A DNA stretch of 64,000 nucleotides. It comes from PALSA-693 sp963729695. Lineage in GTDB: Bacteria > Actinomycetota > Acidimicrobiia > Acidimicrobiales > Palsa-688. Made by a program: the position numbers and the translations under genes. The DNA is taken from NCBI GenBank assembly GCA_963729695.1, contig CAVSOT010000007.1, forward strand, positions 248,001-312,000. Reading direction: 5' to 3'. The notes under the pieces are model-generated. The model saw nothing but the letters and a program-made list of their open reading frames with translations, did not search any database and had not been told where the DNA came from. Shown one piece after another: positions 50,334 to 58,802 of the stretch. The number at the start of each line of letters is the position of its first letter. The first letter of the stretch is position 1.

Positions 50334-51170
50334 GTGCTGCGCTTACAGGACCGGGTCGCCATCGTGACGGGTGCGACGTCCGGCATCGGAGAGGCGATCG
50401 CGGTCCGCTTCGCCGAGGAGGGAGCCCGAGTAGTGGTCGCAGGGCGGAATGCCGACCGCGGCCAAAAGGTGGCGTCAGCCATCGGTGGTCGCTTCTTCGA
50501 GTGCGACGTCACCAGTGAGATGGACTTGGCCTCGGTGGTCGAGGCGGCGCTGGTGGGGTTCGGTCGTCTCGACTGCTTCGTGGGCAACGCAGGTGAGGCG
50601 GGGGTGCACGGCTCGATCACCGAACTGGATGAAGCCGGGTTCGACCGGACGGTAGCCGTGCTCTTGAAAGGTGTCGCCTTCGGCATGAAGCACGCCTGCC
50701 GGGCGATGAGGGCCGGCGGTGGCGGATCGATCATTTCCACGGCTTCGGGCGCAGCGGTGTTCGCGGGTATGGGTCCCCACATCTACTCGGCTTGCAAGGG
50801 GGCGGTGGTCGGTCTCACCCGGTCCGTGGCGCTGGAGGAGGGTCCATTCGGGATCCGCGTCAACTGCATTTGCTCCGGCGGCGTGAAGACGCCGATCCTG
50901 GCCAAGACCGTTGGGGTCTACGGTGACGAGGAGCTCACGACGCGAATCAACGCCGCGGTGTCCGCGACCGTCAGCGCCGCCACCTCTCTTGGGCGCATCG
51001 GGCTTCCCGCGGACATCGCCGGGGCAGCCGCCTGGCTGGCGTCGGACGATTCCGCCTATGTAACTGGTCAGGCCGTCGTAGTCGACGGCGGAGAAACCAG
51101 CGGCAAAGCCCTTGGTGGCCTGCCCGGCGATGTCGTCCCTACCATGCGACCAGATCTGCCGCCGGCCTGA
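50334..51170 (+). CDS. Short-chain dehydrogenase, tandem copy 2
   Basis: A 278-residue SDR, the twin of 49387-50223. TGATSGIGEAIAVRF, NAGEAGVHGS and STASGAAVFAGMGPHIYSACKGAVV are present, and it ends VVDGGETSGKALGGLPGDV. Differences cluster at the cofactor loop (VVAGRN versus VLVADVD) and in the substrate loop after the Ser-Gly-Gly segment, so the two copies may differ in NADP versus NAD preference (R after the second strand instead of D) and substrate. GTG start; the upstream gap of 110 nt contains its own -10 box. Confidence 0.88.
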   Translation: MLRLQDRVAIVTGATSGIGEAIAVRFAEEGARVVVAGRNADRGQKVASAIGGRFFECDVTSEMDLASVVEAALVGFGRLDCFVGNAGEAGVHGSITELDEAGFDRTVAVLLKGVAFGMKHACRAMRAGGGGSIISTASGAAVFAGMGPHIYSACKGAVVGLTRSVALEEGPFGIRVNCICSGGVKTPILAKTVGVYGDEELTTRINAAVSATVSAATSLGRIGLPADIAGAAAWLASDDSAYVTGQAVVVDGGETSGKALGGLPGDVVPTMRPDLPPA

Positions 51171-51217
51171 GTCGGACCTTCAGTCCTCCGGTTGTGGCGT
51201 AGAGCTCGAGTTGGAAG

Positions 51218-51682
51218 TCAGGTCTCGTCAGTCCGCTCGGGAGCGGGCCGGTCCGTGAAGAGTGACGGCTCGCCCGAGTGCATCTCGAGCCATTCGGCGC
51301 CCTCGGGACCAACGGTCCACGAATACAGCGTGTCTGGTGTGAAGTATCCCATTCCCGGACCGACGTGCTGATTGCCGTAGACCAACTCGCCTCGCAAGAC
51401 GAAGGTGAGCTGCGAGGTACCGTGTCGATGCGGCTTCACTCGTGCTCCGGGCGGCGCGGTCTCGTGGAATACGCACAGATCAGGAGAACGAAGGATCGTT
51501 TTCGTAAAAAGATCCCGCCCGAACAGCTCGAACCGGTACGCCTGCTCCTCGGGATCGAGGTTGGCCAGCATCTCCTCTGCCGTGTAGCCGGGAATAGCTT
51601 CCAGCGAATAGAAGAACGGCCGGGCTGCTTCGGGGGCTTCAGCCGGGGCTGTCATACCCCCGCTCTTGACGTCTGCGTTCAC
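51218..51682 (-). CDS. Cupin-domain protein B
   Basis: A 154-residue single cupin. PPGARVKPHRHGTSQLTFVLRGELVYGN is motif 1 (H-R-H ligands), and GPGMGYFTPDTLYSWTVGPEGAEWLEMHSG is motif 2. The N-terminal LEAIPGYTAEEMLANLDPEEQAYRFELFGRD segment is an extra helical part. GTG 51682 has GGAGAGG upstream. It converges with the tandem SDRs and is less similar to the cupins at 44921 and 56541. The function is unknown. Confidence 0.78.
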   Translation of the reverse strand: MNADVKSGGMTAPAEAPEAARPFFYSLEAIPGYTAEEMLANLDPEEQAYRFELFGRDLFTKTILRSPDLCVFHETAPPGARVKPHRHGTSQLTFVLRGELVYGNQHVGPGMGYFTPDTLYSWTVGPEGAEWLEMHSGEPSLFTDRPAPERTDET

Positions 51683-51804
51683 TTGCCTCTCCGGGGTGCT
51701 CTGGCAGTTGGGTGCTCAATCTAGGCCCCGGTCCCACGACTCGCCAGACACCTACGGTGGGCGTCGTACCTGCCGTACCGTCGGCAGGCCCGCACCCGCT
51801 GGGC

Positions 51805-52746
51805 TCAGAGAAGGGCGATGGGGTTGACCGGCCCTCCGGTCGCGCCCTTGATAGGTACAGGGGCCACGACGAAGAGGAATGTCGACTGGTTGTGGGACCG
51901 GGACGCGGCCGCGAGCGCCTCGAGGTTGCAGTTGTCGACGAGCCACAGACCCATGGCCACGATCCCGATGCAGTGAATCGGATGACGGAGTATCGAGTCG
52001 TAGCCATTGGGTTGGGTCTCGTTGTTTCCATCTGTCCCGATCAGCGCAACTTCTCGCTGGTGCAGCCACGGCAGGCATGCGGCCTGCCAGCCGGGCCAGC
52101 CCGTCTCCATCGACACTTGGCCCTGCTGCTCGCGGCGATAGGCGCTGAACCCAGTGTGGAGCAGCAGGGCGTCGCCGGATTCGACGTGCACTCCCTGGCG
52201 TTCCTCGGCCGCTTCAAGGTCCTCAGGAAAGACTCCATCTCCCGGCTCCAACCACTCGACCCCCCGGACTGGTGGGATATCGAGGATCACGCCCCGCGTG
52301 ACAATGCCTTCCGGTATGGTTTCGACCCCGAGCTGGAGCGCCCCTACGTCGCCTCGCACATCGGTTGCCGGGCGACCGTTGTACATCTTTGCGTCCCAGA
52401 ACATGTGGGACAGGGCGTCGAGGTGAGTCATCTCGAATCCGTGGAATTGGAACTGCAGGACTTCCCCGGCGACGTGAACGTGACGATCGGGATCTGGGGC
52501 CGACAGCCCATCGCCGGTTTGCAGCATGAAACGATTCACCGTGCCACCGAGCCTCGAGCTGGCCGCAACCTCCCATGCGCACGACACGGACATCCCGAGG
52601 CGTACCTCCCCGGCCGCCCGCTTGCGTACCTCCGGGGTCACGTAGTTGAGAGTGCCAATCTGGTCATCGGCCCCCCAACGCCCCCAATTCGAAAGGGTCT
52701 TCGCCCAATCGGTGACCTGGTCGACCGTTGGCAGATCGCGGGCCAT
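51805..52746 (-). CDS. Cyclase-family protein (kynurenine formamidase-like)
   Basis: A 313-residue cyclase (PF04199-type). The metal motif appears as GFEMTHLDALSHMFWDAKMYNGRP, the usual HxGTHxDxPxH in a slightly changed form. ETIPEGIVTRGVILDIPPVRG and SGDALLLHTGFSAYRREQQG follow. Members hydrolyse cyclic amides or formamides; related enzymes act on isatin and cyclic anhydrides. ATG 52746 has AAGGGG upstream. It is divergent from the amidohydrolase at 52947, so a cyclic amide or lactone substrate shared by both is conceivable. Confidence 0.85.
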   Translation of the reverse strand: MARDLPTVDQVTDWAKTLSNWGRWGADDQIGTLNYVTPEVRKRAAGEVRLGMSVSCAWEVAASSRLGGTVNRFMLQTGDGLSAPDPDRHVHVAGEVLQFQFHGFEMTHLDALSHMFWDAKMYNGRPATDVRGDVGALQLGVETIPEGIVTRGVILDIPPVRGVEWLEPGDGVFPEDLEAAEERQGVHVESGDALLLHTGFSAYRREQQGQVSMETGWPGWQAACLPWLHQREVALIGTDGNNETQPNGYDSILRHPIHCIGIVAMGLWLVDNCNLEALAAASRSHNQSTFLFVVAPVPIKGATGGPVNPIALL

Positions 52747-52756
52747 ATCCACCCCT

Positions 52757-52771
52757 TACTGTCTGGCGAGA
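52757..52771 (+). promoter_or_regulatory. Shared 15-nt upstream motif, copy 2
   Basis: TACTGTCTGGCGAGA differs by one base from the motif at 44866-44880. It lies between the divergent cyclase and amidohydrolase genes and partly overlaps the region just upstream of the cyclase ribosome site. A short chance match remains possible. Confidence 0.25.
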
Positions 52772-52946
52772 ATCGAGGGCTTATTTGCCTTGCCGCAACC
52801 ATAGCGTTCATCGTCGGCGGGACACCCGGCTCAGTTCTTGTGACTGGCGACGACCAGAAGTAGCATTTGTGGCAGAGTTGAGAGCCACGTCGGGACCGGT
52901 GCGGGCATTTGGCGCCCTGACCCATCGGCTGGCCTGGGAGGTACAA

Positions 52947-54663
52947 ATGCTCGACGTGGTGGTTCGGAACGGCTTGGTTATCGACGGCACCGGTGGTCCA
53001 GCTCGTCAAGCGGATATCGGGGTGAAGGACGGCAGGATCGTTGCGGTCGGCGAAGTCGACGAGCCGGCCGGCTCGACGATCGACGCGGCCGGCGCCGTGG
53101 TCAGTCCCGGGTTCGTCGATCTCCACACGCACTACGACCCCCACGTCATGTGGGATGCAGGCGTCACCCCGTCTTCACTGCACGGGGTCACGACAATCGT
53201 GGGGGGCAACTGCGGCTTTACCCTGGCGCCGATCACGGCCGAGGCGGCCGACTACGTGGTGCCGATGTTGGCCAGGGTGGAGGGGATGCCGCTCCGATCC
53301 CTCGAAGCCTGTCTCGACCTGGACTGGGACTCCTTCGGCTCGTGGTTGGCGCGCCTGGAAGGCGGACTGGCGATCAACGCCGGATTTCTGGTGGGCCACA
53401 GCACGCTGCGCCGGGTGATCATGGGCGATGGGGCGGTCGGCCGGGCCGCCACCCAGGCTGAGCTCGACGGCATGGTCAGCCTGTTGCACCAGTCGCTCGC
53501 AGAGGGAGCACTGGGGTTCTCCTCCTCGCATGGTCCCGCCCACAGCGACCACCGGGGGGACCGGGTGCCGTCCCGGTGGGCCGACCGCCAAGAGTTGGTG
53601 GCCTTGGCTGCGGCGGTTGCCGATCACGAGGGTACGACCCTGGAGTTCATTCCTCGTTCGATACGCCAGTTCTCCGAGGACGATGTCGAGACCATGACGG
53701 GGATGTCGGCCGCCGCCCGCCGTCCCTTGAATTGGAACCTGTTGACCGTTCTCGCAGGCGAGGGGGAGCAGGATCGCATCGAGGCTCGCCTGTCGGCTTC
53801 GAATTTCGCCGCCGACCACGGTGGCATGGTGCGGGCGCTCACCCTTCCCATGGGGATTCGCATCCGGCTCAATTTCCTGACCGGCTTCGCCTACGATTCC
53901 ATCCCCGGATGGGGGGATCTGATCTTCAGGCTGCCACCGGCGGAGCGCATGAAGGTCATGCGTGACCCAGAGGTTCGGCAGCGCCTGCGTGAGGGTGCGG
54001 CCCAGCACGAGACCAGGCAGATTGCCGATTGGCCTAATTGCGTCATCGGGGACGTCGCCTCACCCGCTCTAGCCTCCCTGGTGGGCCGACGGGTAGGGGA
54101 CGTCGCTCGGGAACGGGGCGTCGATGCGTTTGATGCCTTGCTCGACATTGTGATCGACGACGATCTGCTGACCGGGATCCACCCCTATATCGAGGACAAC
54201 GATGATCTCTGGCGCCAGCGTCTCGGGCTCTGGCGTGACCCGCGGACCATCCTGGGCGGATCCGACGCGGGCGCCCACCTCGACATGCTCAACACGTTCG
54301 CGATGCACACGACGTTTCTCGCGGAAGCGGTGCGCGGTCGCCAGTTGCTTTCTATGGAGGAAGCCATCGCGGCACGTGACCGACGTACCGGCCCGCTTCT
54401 ATGGGCTGAAGGACCGCGGCCGGATCTCGGAGGGATGCTGGGCCGACCTGGTCCTCTTCGATCGCGACAGCATTGGTCCCGGAACCATAGAGTTTCGGGC
54501 CGACCTGCCGGCAGGTGGCCGGCGGCTCTACAGCGAGCCGGCCGGTATCCATTGCACGCTGGTCAACGGGGTCGTCACCAGTCGAGACGGGAAGCTCACG
54601 GGAGACACCCCGGGCGCGGTTCTCCGTTCGGGACTCTCGACGGAAACCGTCTCGACCCAGTAG
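52947..54663 (+). CDS. D-aminoacylase-type amidohydrolase, paralogue 3, frameshifted near the C-terminus
   Basis: A 571-residue protein after correction. LDVVVRNGLVIDGTGGPARQAD, HTHYDPHVMWDAGVTPSSLHG, GNCGFTLAP, GHSTLRRVIMGDG and SDAGAHLDMLNTFAMHTTFL match paralogues 1 and 2. After LLSMEEAI the frame is lost: one extra base near 54369 must be dropped to continue RHVTDVPARFYGLKDRGRISEGCWADLVLFD and reach the stop at 54661-54663. ATG 52947 has GGGAGG 6 nt upstream. Without correction the reading frame runs into unrelated sequence overlapping the next gene. Substrate unknown. Confidence 0.83.
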
Positions 54664-54709
54664 GCCTACCACCCCGGTGGCGTCTTCTGGGTCGTCTTCT
54701 CTCGCATCG

Positions 54710-55459
54710 ATGTTGGACGCCTCCGGGAAGAAGGTGTTCGTCGCGGGCGCGGGACGAGGCATCGGCCGGGGAATCGCAGAGGTCTTCGCCGAAGCGGGAG
54801 CCGACGTTGCGCTGGGTGCGCTGACCCCGCCACACGTTGAGGAGGCGGCCGCGGCCATCACGGCTGGAACGGGCCGGCGCGCCGTCCCGATAGTGCATGA
54901 TCTCACCCGCTCCGACCAGGTCGTCGAAGCGGTGGGTGAAGTCATGGACGACCTGGGTCGAATCGACGTCCTGGTCAATTGCGTTGGGGATGCGATCGGA
55001 GGTCCCCTTGACTCGGCCACAGAAGAGGACATCCAACTGGCTCTCGGGTTGAATCTCGGGTCGGCCATATTCTGTTGCCAGGCCGTGGGCCCCATTCTCA
55101 AATCGCAAGGCCGGGGAAAGGTTGTCAACGTCTCGTCGGTCAGTTCGGCCCGGGGTGGAGCTGATCGCAGCGTCTATACGGCCGCCAAGATGGGAATTCT
55201 CGGCCTCACCCGAGCGCTCGCCCTGGAGTGGGCGCCGTACAACATCCAGGTGAATGCCATCTCACCCGGGGTCTTCCCTGATCCGCGCCATCAGCCTCCC
55301 GAGGTGAGGACGCGGCTCGAAGCCATGGCCCGGGAGCTTCCAGCTCGGCGGCTCGGAGATACGCGAGAAGTCGGGTTCTTGGCCCTCTATTTGGCTTCTT
55401 CTGCGGCGGATTACATAACCGGACAGACCGTCTTCATCGACGGCGGAATGAGCCTCTGA
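54710..55459 (+). CDS. Short-chain dehydrogenase/reductase
   Basis: A 249-residue SDR: AGAGRGIGRGIAEVFAEAGADVALGALTPPHVEEA, NCVGDAIGG, VSSVSSARGGADRSVYTAAKMGILGLTRALA and ISPGVFPDP, ending YITGQTVFIDGGMSL. ATG 54710 follows the amidohydrolase by 46 nt. It is a probable NAD(P) oxidoreductase acting in the same pathway, of unknown substrate. Confidence 0.85.
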   Translation: MLDASGKKVFVAGAGRGIGRGIAEVFAEAGADVALGALTPPHVEEAAAAITAGTGRRAVPIVHDLTRSDQVVEAVGEVMDDLGRIDVLVNCVGDAIGGPLDSATEEDIQLALGLNLGSAIFCCQAVGPILKSQGRGKVVNVSSVSSARGGADRSVYTAAKMGILGLTRALALEWAPYNIQVNAISPGVFPDPRHQPPEVRTRLEAMARELPARRLGDTREVGFLALYLASSAADYITGQTVFIDGGMSL

Positions 55460-55514
55460 CCGAGCAGCCGAACACCGTCCTGAGCGCTCCCGAGGTCAGG
55501 GTGGACTGGCGCCA

Positions 55515-56291
55515 CTAGAAAACGGTATATCCGCCATCGACCACGATGCTGTCGCCCGTGTGGAAGGTGATCGTGGGGTCGGCCAGGAACGCGCCCACGG
55601 CTTCGAAATCCTCCAGGGTCGCCCACCGGCGCACCGGTGTTCGCTGAGTCGTGTTGGTGAGGAATTTCTCGAACTGGCGAGCCGGTTCCGTGAGTTCGGT
55701 CTCGGTCCAGCCCGGAACCAGGCTGTTGCACCGGACGCGGTGGCGGGCGAGCTCGACGGCCAAGCTGCGCATAAGTCCCTGCATGGCGGTCTTGCTGGCC
55801 GAATAGTGTTCCTGGCCCGGCGCTCCGTGCATGGACGAGGTGGACGACACGCCGACCAGCGCCCCGCCCTCTCCTTGTCGCACCAGGACCCTGGCGGCTT
55901 CCCGCAAGCACAAAAACGCCCCGTCGAGGTTGACCTGGAGAACGTGTCGCCATTCTTCGAGCGACATTTCGACGAAGGGCTGTCGCGACGAGATGCCGGC
56001 GTTGGCGACCAGAACGTCGAGGCGCCCGAACCGATCCAGAGTCGCTTCCATGGCGGATGTCACCCGATCCTCGGACGTGACGTCACAGGCGAAAGCGGCC
56101 GCCTCGGCGCCGAGCGCTTCCAGCTCCTTGACCGCGGCCTCGTTGCGATCCTCCCGCCGTGACCATACGGCTACCGAGCCACCGGCCCGGGCCACGCCCC
56201 GGCCGATCCCCAAACCGATGCCACTGTTGCCACCGGTCACCACGACTACCCGGCCGGTGAGGTCGATTATCGGAGCGGGTGCAGCTGTCAT
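55515..56291 (-). CDS. Short-chain dehydrogenase/reductase
   Basis: A 258-residue SDR: TGGNSGIGLGIGRGVARAGGSVAVWSRREDRNEAA, NAGISSRQPFV, VSSTSSMHGAPGQEHYSASKTAMQGL and LVPGWTETEL, ending FHTGDSIVVDGGYTVF. WSRR after the second strand suggests NADP preference. It converges with the upstream SDR and is divergent from the cupin gene at 56541. Family-typical roles are ketoacyl or ring-ketone reduction. Confidence 0.86.
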   Translation of the reverse strand: MTAAPAPIIDLTGRVVVVTGGNSGIGLGIGRGVARAGGSVAVWSRREDRNEAAVKELEALGAEAAAFACDVTSEDRVTSAMEATLDRFGRLDVLVANAGISSRQPFVEMSLEEWRHVLQVNLDGAFLCLREAARVLVRQGEGGALVGVSSTSSMHGAPGQEHYSASKTAMQGLMRSLAVELARHRVRCNSLVPGWTETELTEPARQFEKFLTNTTQRTPVRRWATLEDFEAVGAFLADPTITFHTGDSIVVDGGYTVF

Positions 56292-56540
56292 TTGCAGTCC
56301 TGTGGCGAAGCCGGCTCACCGACCATGGGGCGAGCGTAGCTCATCGCTCATGGGACCCTACTGGTCGGTCTTGCTGCTCGCCCACTGGCCTGTGCCGAGG
56401 TCGGGGGGCGTCGATGTGGGCGCAACTACTCCCTCGGCGCGTAGAGTGACCGATTGAGACCCGGCGCCGACCCACCATGGTGTCTCCTGCTGCTGGTCAC
56501 GTCGTCACCTGGGCGAAAGCGTTGTGAAAGGAGAGGGGAA

Positions 56541-57065
56541 ATGACCGATCGGAAACGGGGCATCACCATCTACCGCGGATCGGAAGGGGTGAGCCTGATG
56601 GATACCGATTTCATGACGAGAGCAGAGGGCGCGGCGGAAGGGATAAATGCCAGTGTCGCGGCCGGAGCTGCCTCCGGTTCAGACGTAAAGGTGTTGGTAC
56701 GCGACGCCGGGGGCTTCAGCCTGGTCCACGTGTGGTTCAAGGCCAACTATCCCCTGCCTCGCCACAGTCACAGCTCCGATTGCATGTACTACGTCATATC
56801 GGGCAGTGCAGTTATGGGCAATCAGACGCTATGGCCCGGCGACTCCTTCTTTGTCCCCGCCGACGCGCCCTACCAGTACTGCGCCGGACCGGAGGGCGTG
56901 GAGGTACTCGAGGTCCGCCACGGTACGGACCATTTCGACATAAAGATCTCCGACAAGGGCTCGGACCGCTGGAAGGCCCTGGCCGACGCCGTCGAAGCCA
57001 ATCACGAAAAATGGGAGGCCACCCCCATCAGCCCGACGTTCGCCAGCCAAGGAGCCGGTCGCTAA
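56541..57065 (+). CDS. Cupin-domain protein C
   Basis: A 174-residue single cupin: NYPLPRHSHSSDCMYYVISGSAVMGNQ and GDSFFVPADAPYQYCAGPEGVEVLEVRHG. It is the close paralogue of cupin A at 44921. It carries a short charged C-terminal helix with the DRWKALADAVEANHEKWE segment. ATG 56541 has GGAGAGGGGAA just upstream. It converges with the DUF35 gene. Cupin A and C flank an island of oxidoreductases, which suggests a shared ligand or reaction. Confidence 0.82.
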   Translation: MTDRKRGITIYRGSEGVSLMDTDFMTRAEGAAEGINASVAAGAASGSDVKVLVRDAGGFSLVHVWFKANYPLPRHSHSSDCMYYVISGSAVMGNQTLWPGDSFFVPADAPYQYCAGPEGVEVLEVRHGTDHFDIKISDKGSDRWKALADAVEANHEKWEATPISPTFASQGAGR

Positions 57066-57078
57066 ACCGGTTGCCGAT

Positions 57079-57498
57079 CTATGGGGCGGGGTTGACCGCC
57101 ACAAAACTGGGAATGGCGTAGCCACCCGGACCCTCTTCGAAGCCGACGTCGACCTCCATGTCGATGGTGGCTTCCTCAGGTGGGCAGCCCCGTAGTCGCC
57201 CGGCAATCCGAACCCCGGGGTGCTCGGCGAACTCGACGAGCACGATGGCATACGGCACCTCGAGGTCCGGCAGCCAGCGTTGATGGTTGACCGTGTAGCT
57301 GTATACCCGCCCGCGGCTGGTGATCTCCTGCGGAGCCATCGACCTCGACCGACACTTCCGGCAGATGCCGCGAGGGGGGAACGAATCGGCACCACACGCG
57401 GTGCATCGCTCGACGACGAGGCGCCCCTCCTTGGCGGCGTTCCAAAATCCCGCGGTCTCCTCGGTGACCGCGGGCGGGATTCCGATCGTTGCGCTCAC
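57079..57498 (-). CDS. DUF35 OB-fold/zinc-ribbon acyl-CoA-associated protein
   Basis: A 139-residue protein. The rubredoxin-like zinc ribbon is CTACGADSFPPRGICRKC (two C-x-x-C). The OB-fold DUF35 part has RVYSYTVNHQRWLPDLEVPYAIVLVEFAEHPGVRIAGRLRG. Such proteins are small subunits that bind acyl-CoA substrates and stabilise thiolase or hydratase partners in steroid and polyketide pathways. Usually a thiolase gene is adjacent; here none is, so its partner is elsewhere. It lies 78 nt downstream of the racemase gene in the same direction. Confidence 0.82.
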   Translation of the reverse strand: MSATIGIPPAVTEETAGFWNAAKEGRLVVERCTACGADSFPPRGICRKCRSRSMAPQEITSRGRVYSYTVNHQRWLPDLEVPYAIVLVEFAEHPGVRIAGRLRGCPPEEATIDMEVDVGFEEGPGGYAIPSFVAVNPAP

Positions 57499-57576
57499 AT
57501 GCCTGTCCTTCCGCAGTGCCGAAGACGTACGTTACCGCAAGCCGGCCGGCGTCCTGGCTGGCCGTGGGAAGAAGCG

Positions 57577-58773
57577 CTATTCCGCCGTGGCCGCCTCCCG
57601 TACGACGTCCGCCTTGACGAGGACGTCGATCTCTGCACCGCTGAAGCCGCACTCCCGCAGTAGTTGCGTCGTGTGCTGGCCCGCGGGCGTCGGTGGACGC
57701 GGATCCGGGGGCGGCGTCCGGCTAAATCTCGGGGCGGCCGCCGGCTGCACCACACCGTCGACGGTAACGAACGTTCCGCGCGCCACGTTGTGGGGGTGCT
57801 TCGGTGCTTCCTCGAAGCTCAGCACCGGGGCGAAACAGACCTGCGTGCCTTCCAATAGGGCGCACCACTCGTCGCGCGTCTTTTTCTTGAAGATCTCGGT
57901 GAGCCGGGCCCTGGCTTCGGGCCACGTGGCGTGATCGTCTCGGTGGCGAAACAGCTCGTCGTCGGCCAGGTCGAGGCGTTGCAGCAGCTCCTGGTAGAAC
58001 TGCGGCTCGCCGGATCCCAAGGTGATGTAGCGACCGTCCAGGGTCTCGTACGCGTTGTAATGGGCTGCGCCCAGGTCCAGAAGGTTGGTGCCGGGAATAT
58101 CTGACCAGAGGCCCTCGGCCCTGAAGCCGTGGAACAGGGTCGTAAGGAGCGCCACGCCGTCGACCATCGCCGCGTCGATCACTTGACCCCGCTGCGAGAT
58201 CGACCGCTCGAACAACGCGGTCAGAATCCCGATCACCATGAGCATGCCCCCGCCGCCAAAGTCGCCCAGAAGATTGAGAGGCGGGTGCGGACGCTCACCG
58301 GGGCTGGGCCTGAGCGCCTCGAGCACGCCGGCCAGGGCGACGTAGTTGATGTCGTGGCCCGGCGTCGGTGCATAGGGACCGTCCTGGCCCCAGCCGGTGA
58401 TCCGGGCATAGACCAGCCGAGGATTGCGCTCCATGCAGAGTTCGGGTCCCAGACCCAGTCGTTCGGCCACGCCGGGCCGGAAGCCCTCGACGAGGACGTC
58501 GGCCCTGTCCACCAGGCGAAGCACGCACTCAAGGCCCTCTTCCCGCTTCAGATCGATGGCGATCGTCCGTCGCCCTCGGGTCAGCAGGTCGATCTTTCGA
58601 TGTCCCCGGGCCATGCGCTCCGACTCGGTCTCCCGTTCGCTCGCGTCGACGTCGTCGAGTCGGCCGACGCGGACGACGTCGGCGCCCAGATCCGCCAGGA
58701 TCATGGCGCCAAACGGCCCGGGTCCGCGGCCTTGTAGCTCGACGACCCGTAGTCCTGTCAGCGGGCCTGTCAT
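57577..58773 (-). CDS. Alpha-methylacyl-CoA racemase / CoA-transferase III family
   Basis: A 398-residue CaiB/BaiF-fold protein of the racemase group. The start MTGPLTGLRVVELQGRGPGPFGAMILADLGADVVRVGRLD matches alpha-methylacyl-CoA racemase. The catalytic His is in GHDINYVALAG and the Asp in NLLGDFGGGGM; both are conserved. It interconverts 2R- and 2S-methylacyl-CoA, needed before stereospecific acyl-CoA dehydrogenases act on methyl-branched or steroid side chains. A plain CoA-transferase is the alternative. ATG 58773; the upstream SDR gene is 29 nt away. Confidence 0.86.
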   Translation of the reverse strand: MTGPLTGLRVVELQGRGPGPFGAMILADLGADVVRVGRLDDVDASERETESERMARGHRKIDLLTRGRRTIAIDLKREEGLECVLRLVDRADVLVEGFRPGVAERLGLGPELCMERNPRLVYARITGWGQDGPYAPTPGHDINYVALAGVLEALRPSPGERPHPPLNLLGDFGGGGMLMVIGILTALFERSISQRGQVIDAAMVDGVALLTTLFHGFRAEGLWSDIPGTNLLDLGAAHYNAYETLDGRYITLGSGEPQFYQELLQRLDLADDELFRHRDDHATWPEARARLTEIFKKKTRDEWCALLEGTQVCFAPVLSFEEAPKHPHNVARGTFVTVDGVVQPAAAPRFSRTPPPDPRPPTPAGQHTTQLLRECGFSGAEIDVLVKADVVREAATAE

Positions 58774-58802
58774 GGTGCTGTCGCCTCCTGGTTGTCGCGG
58801 TC

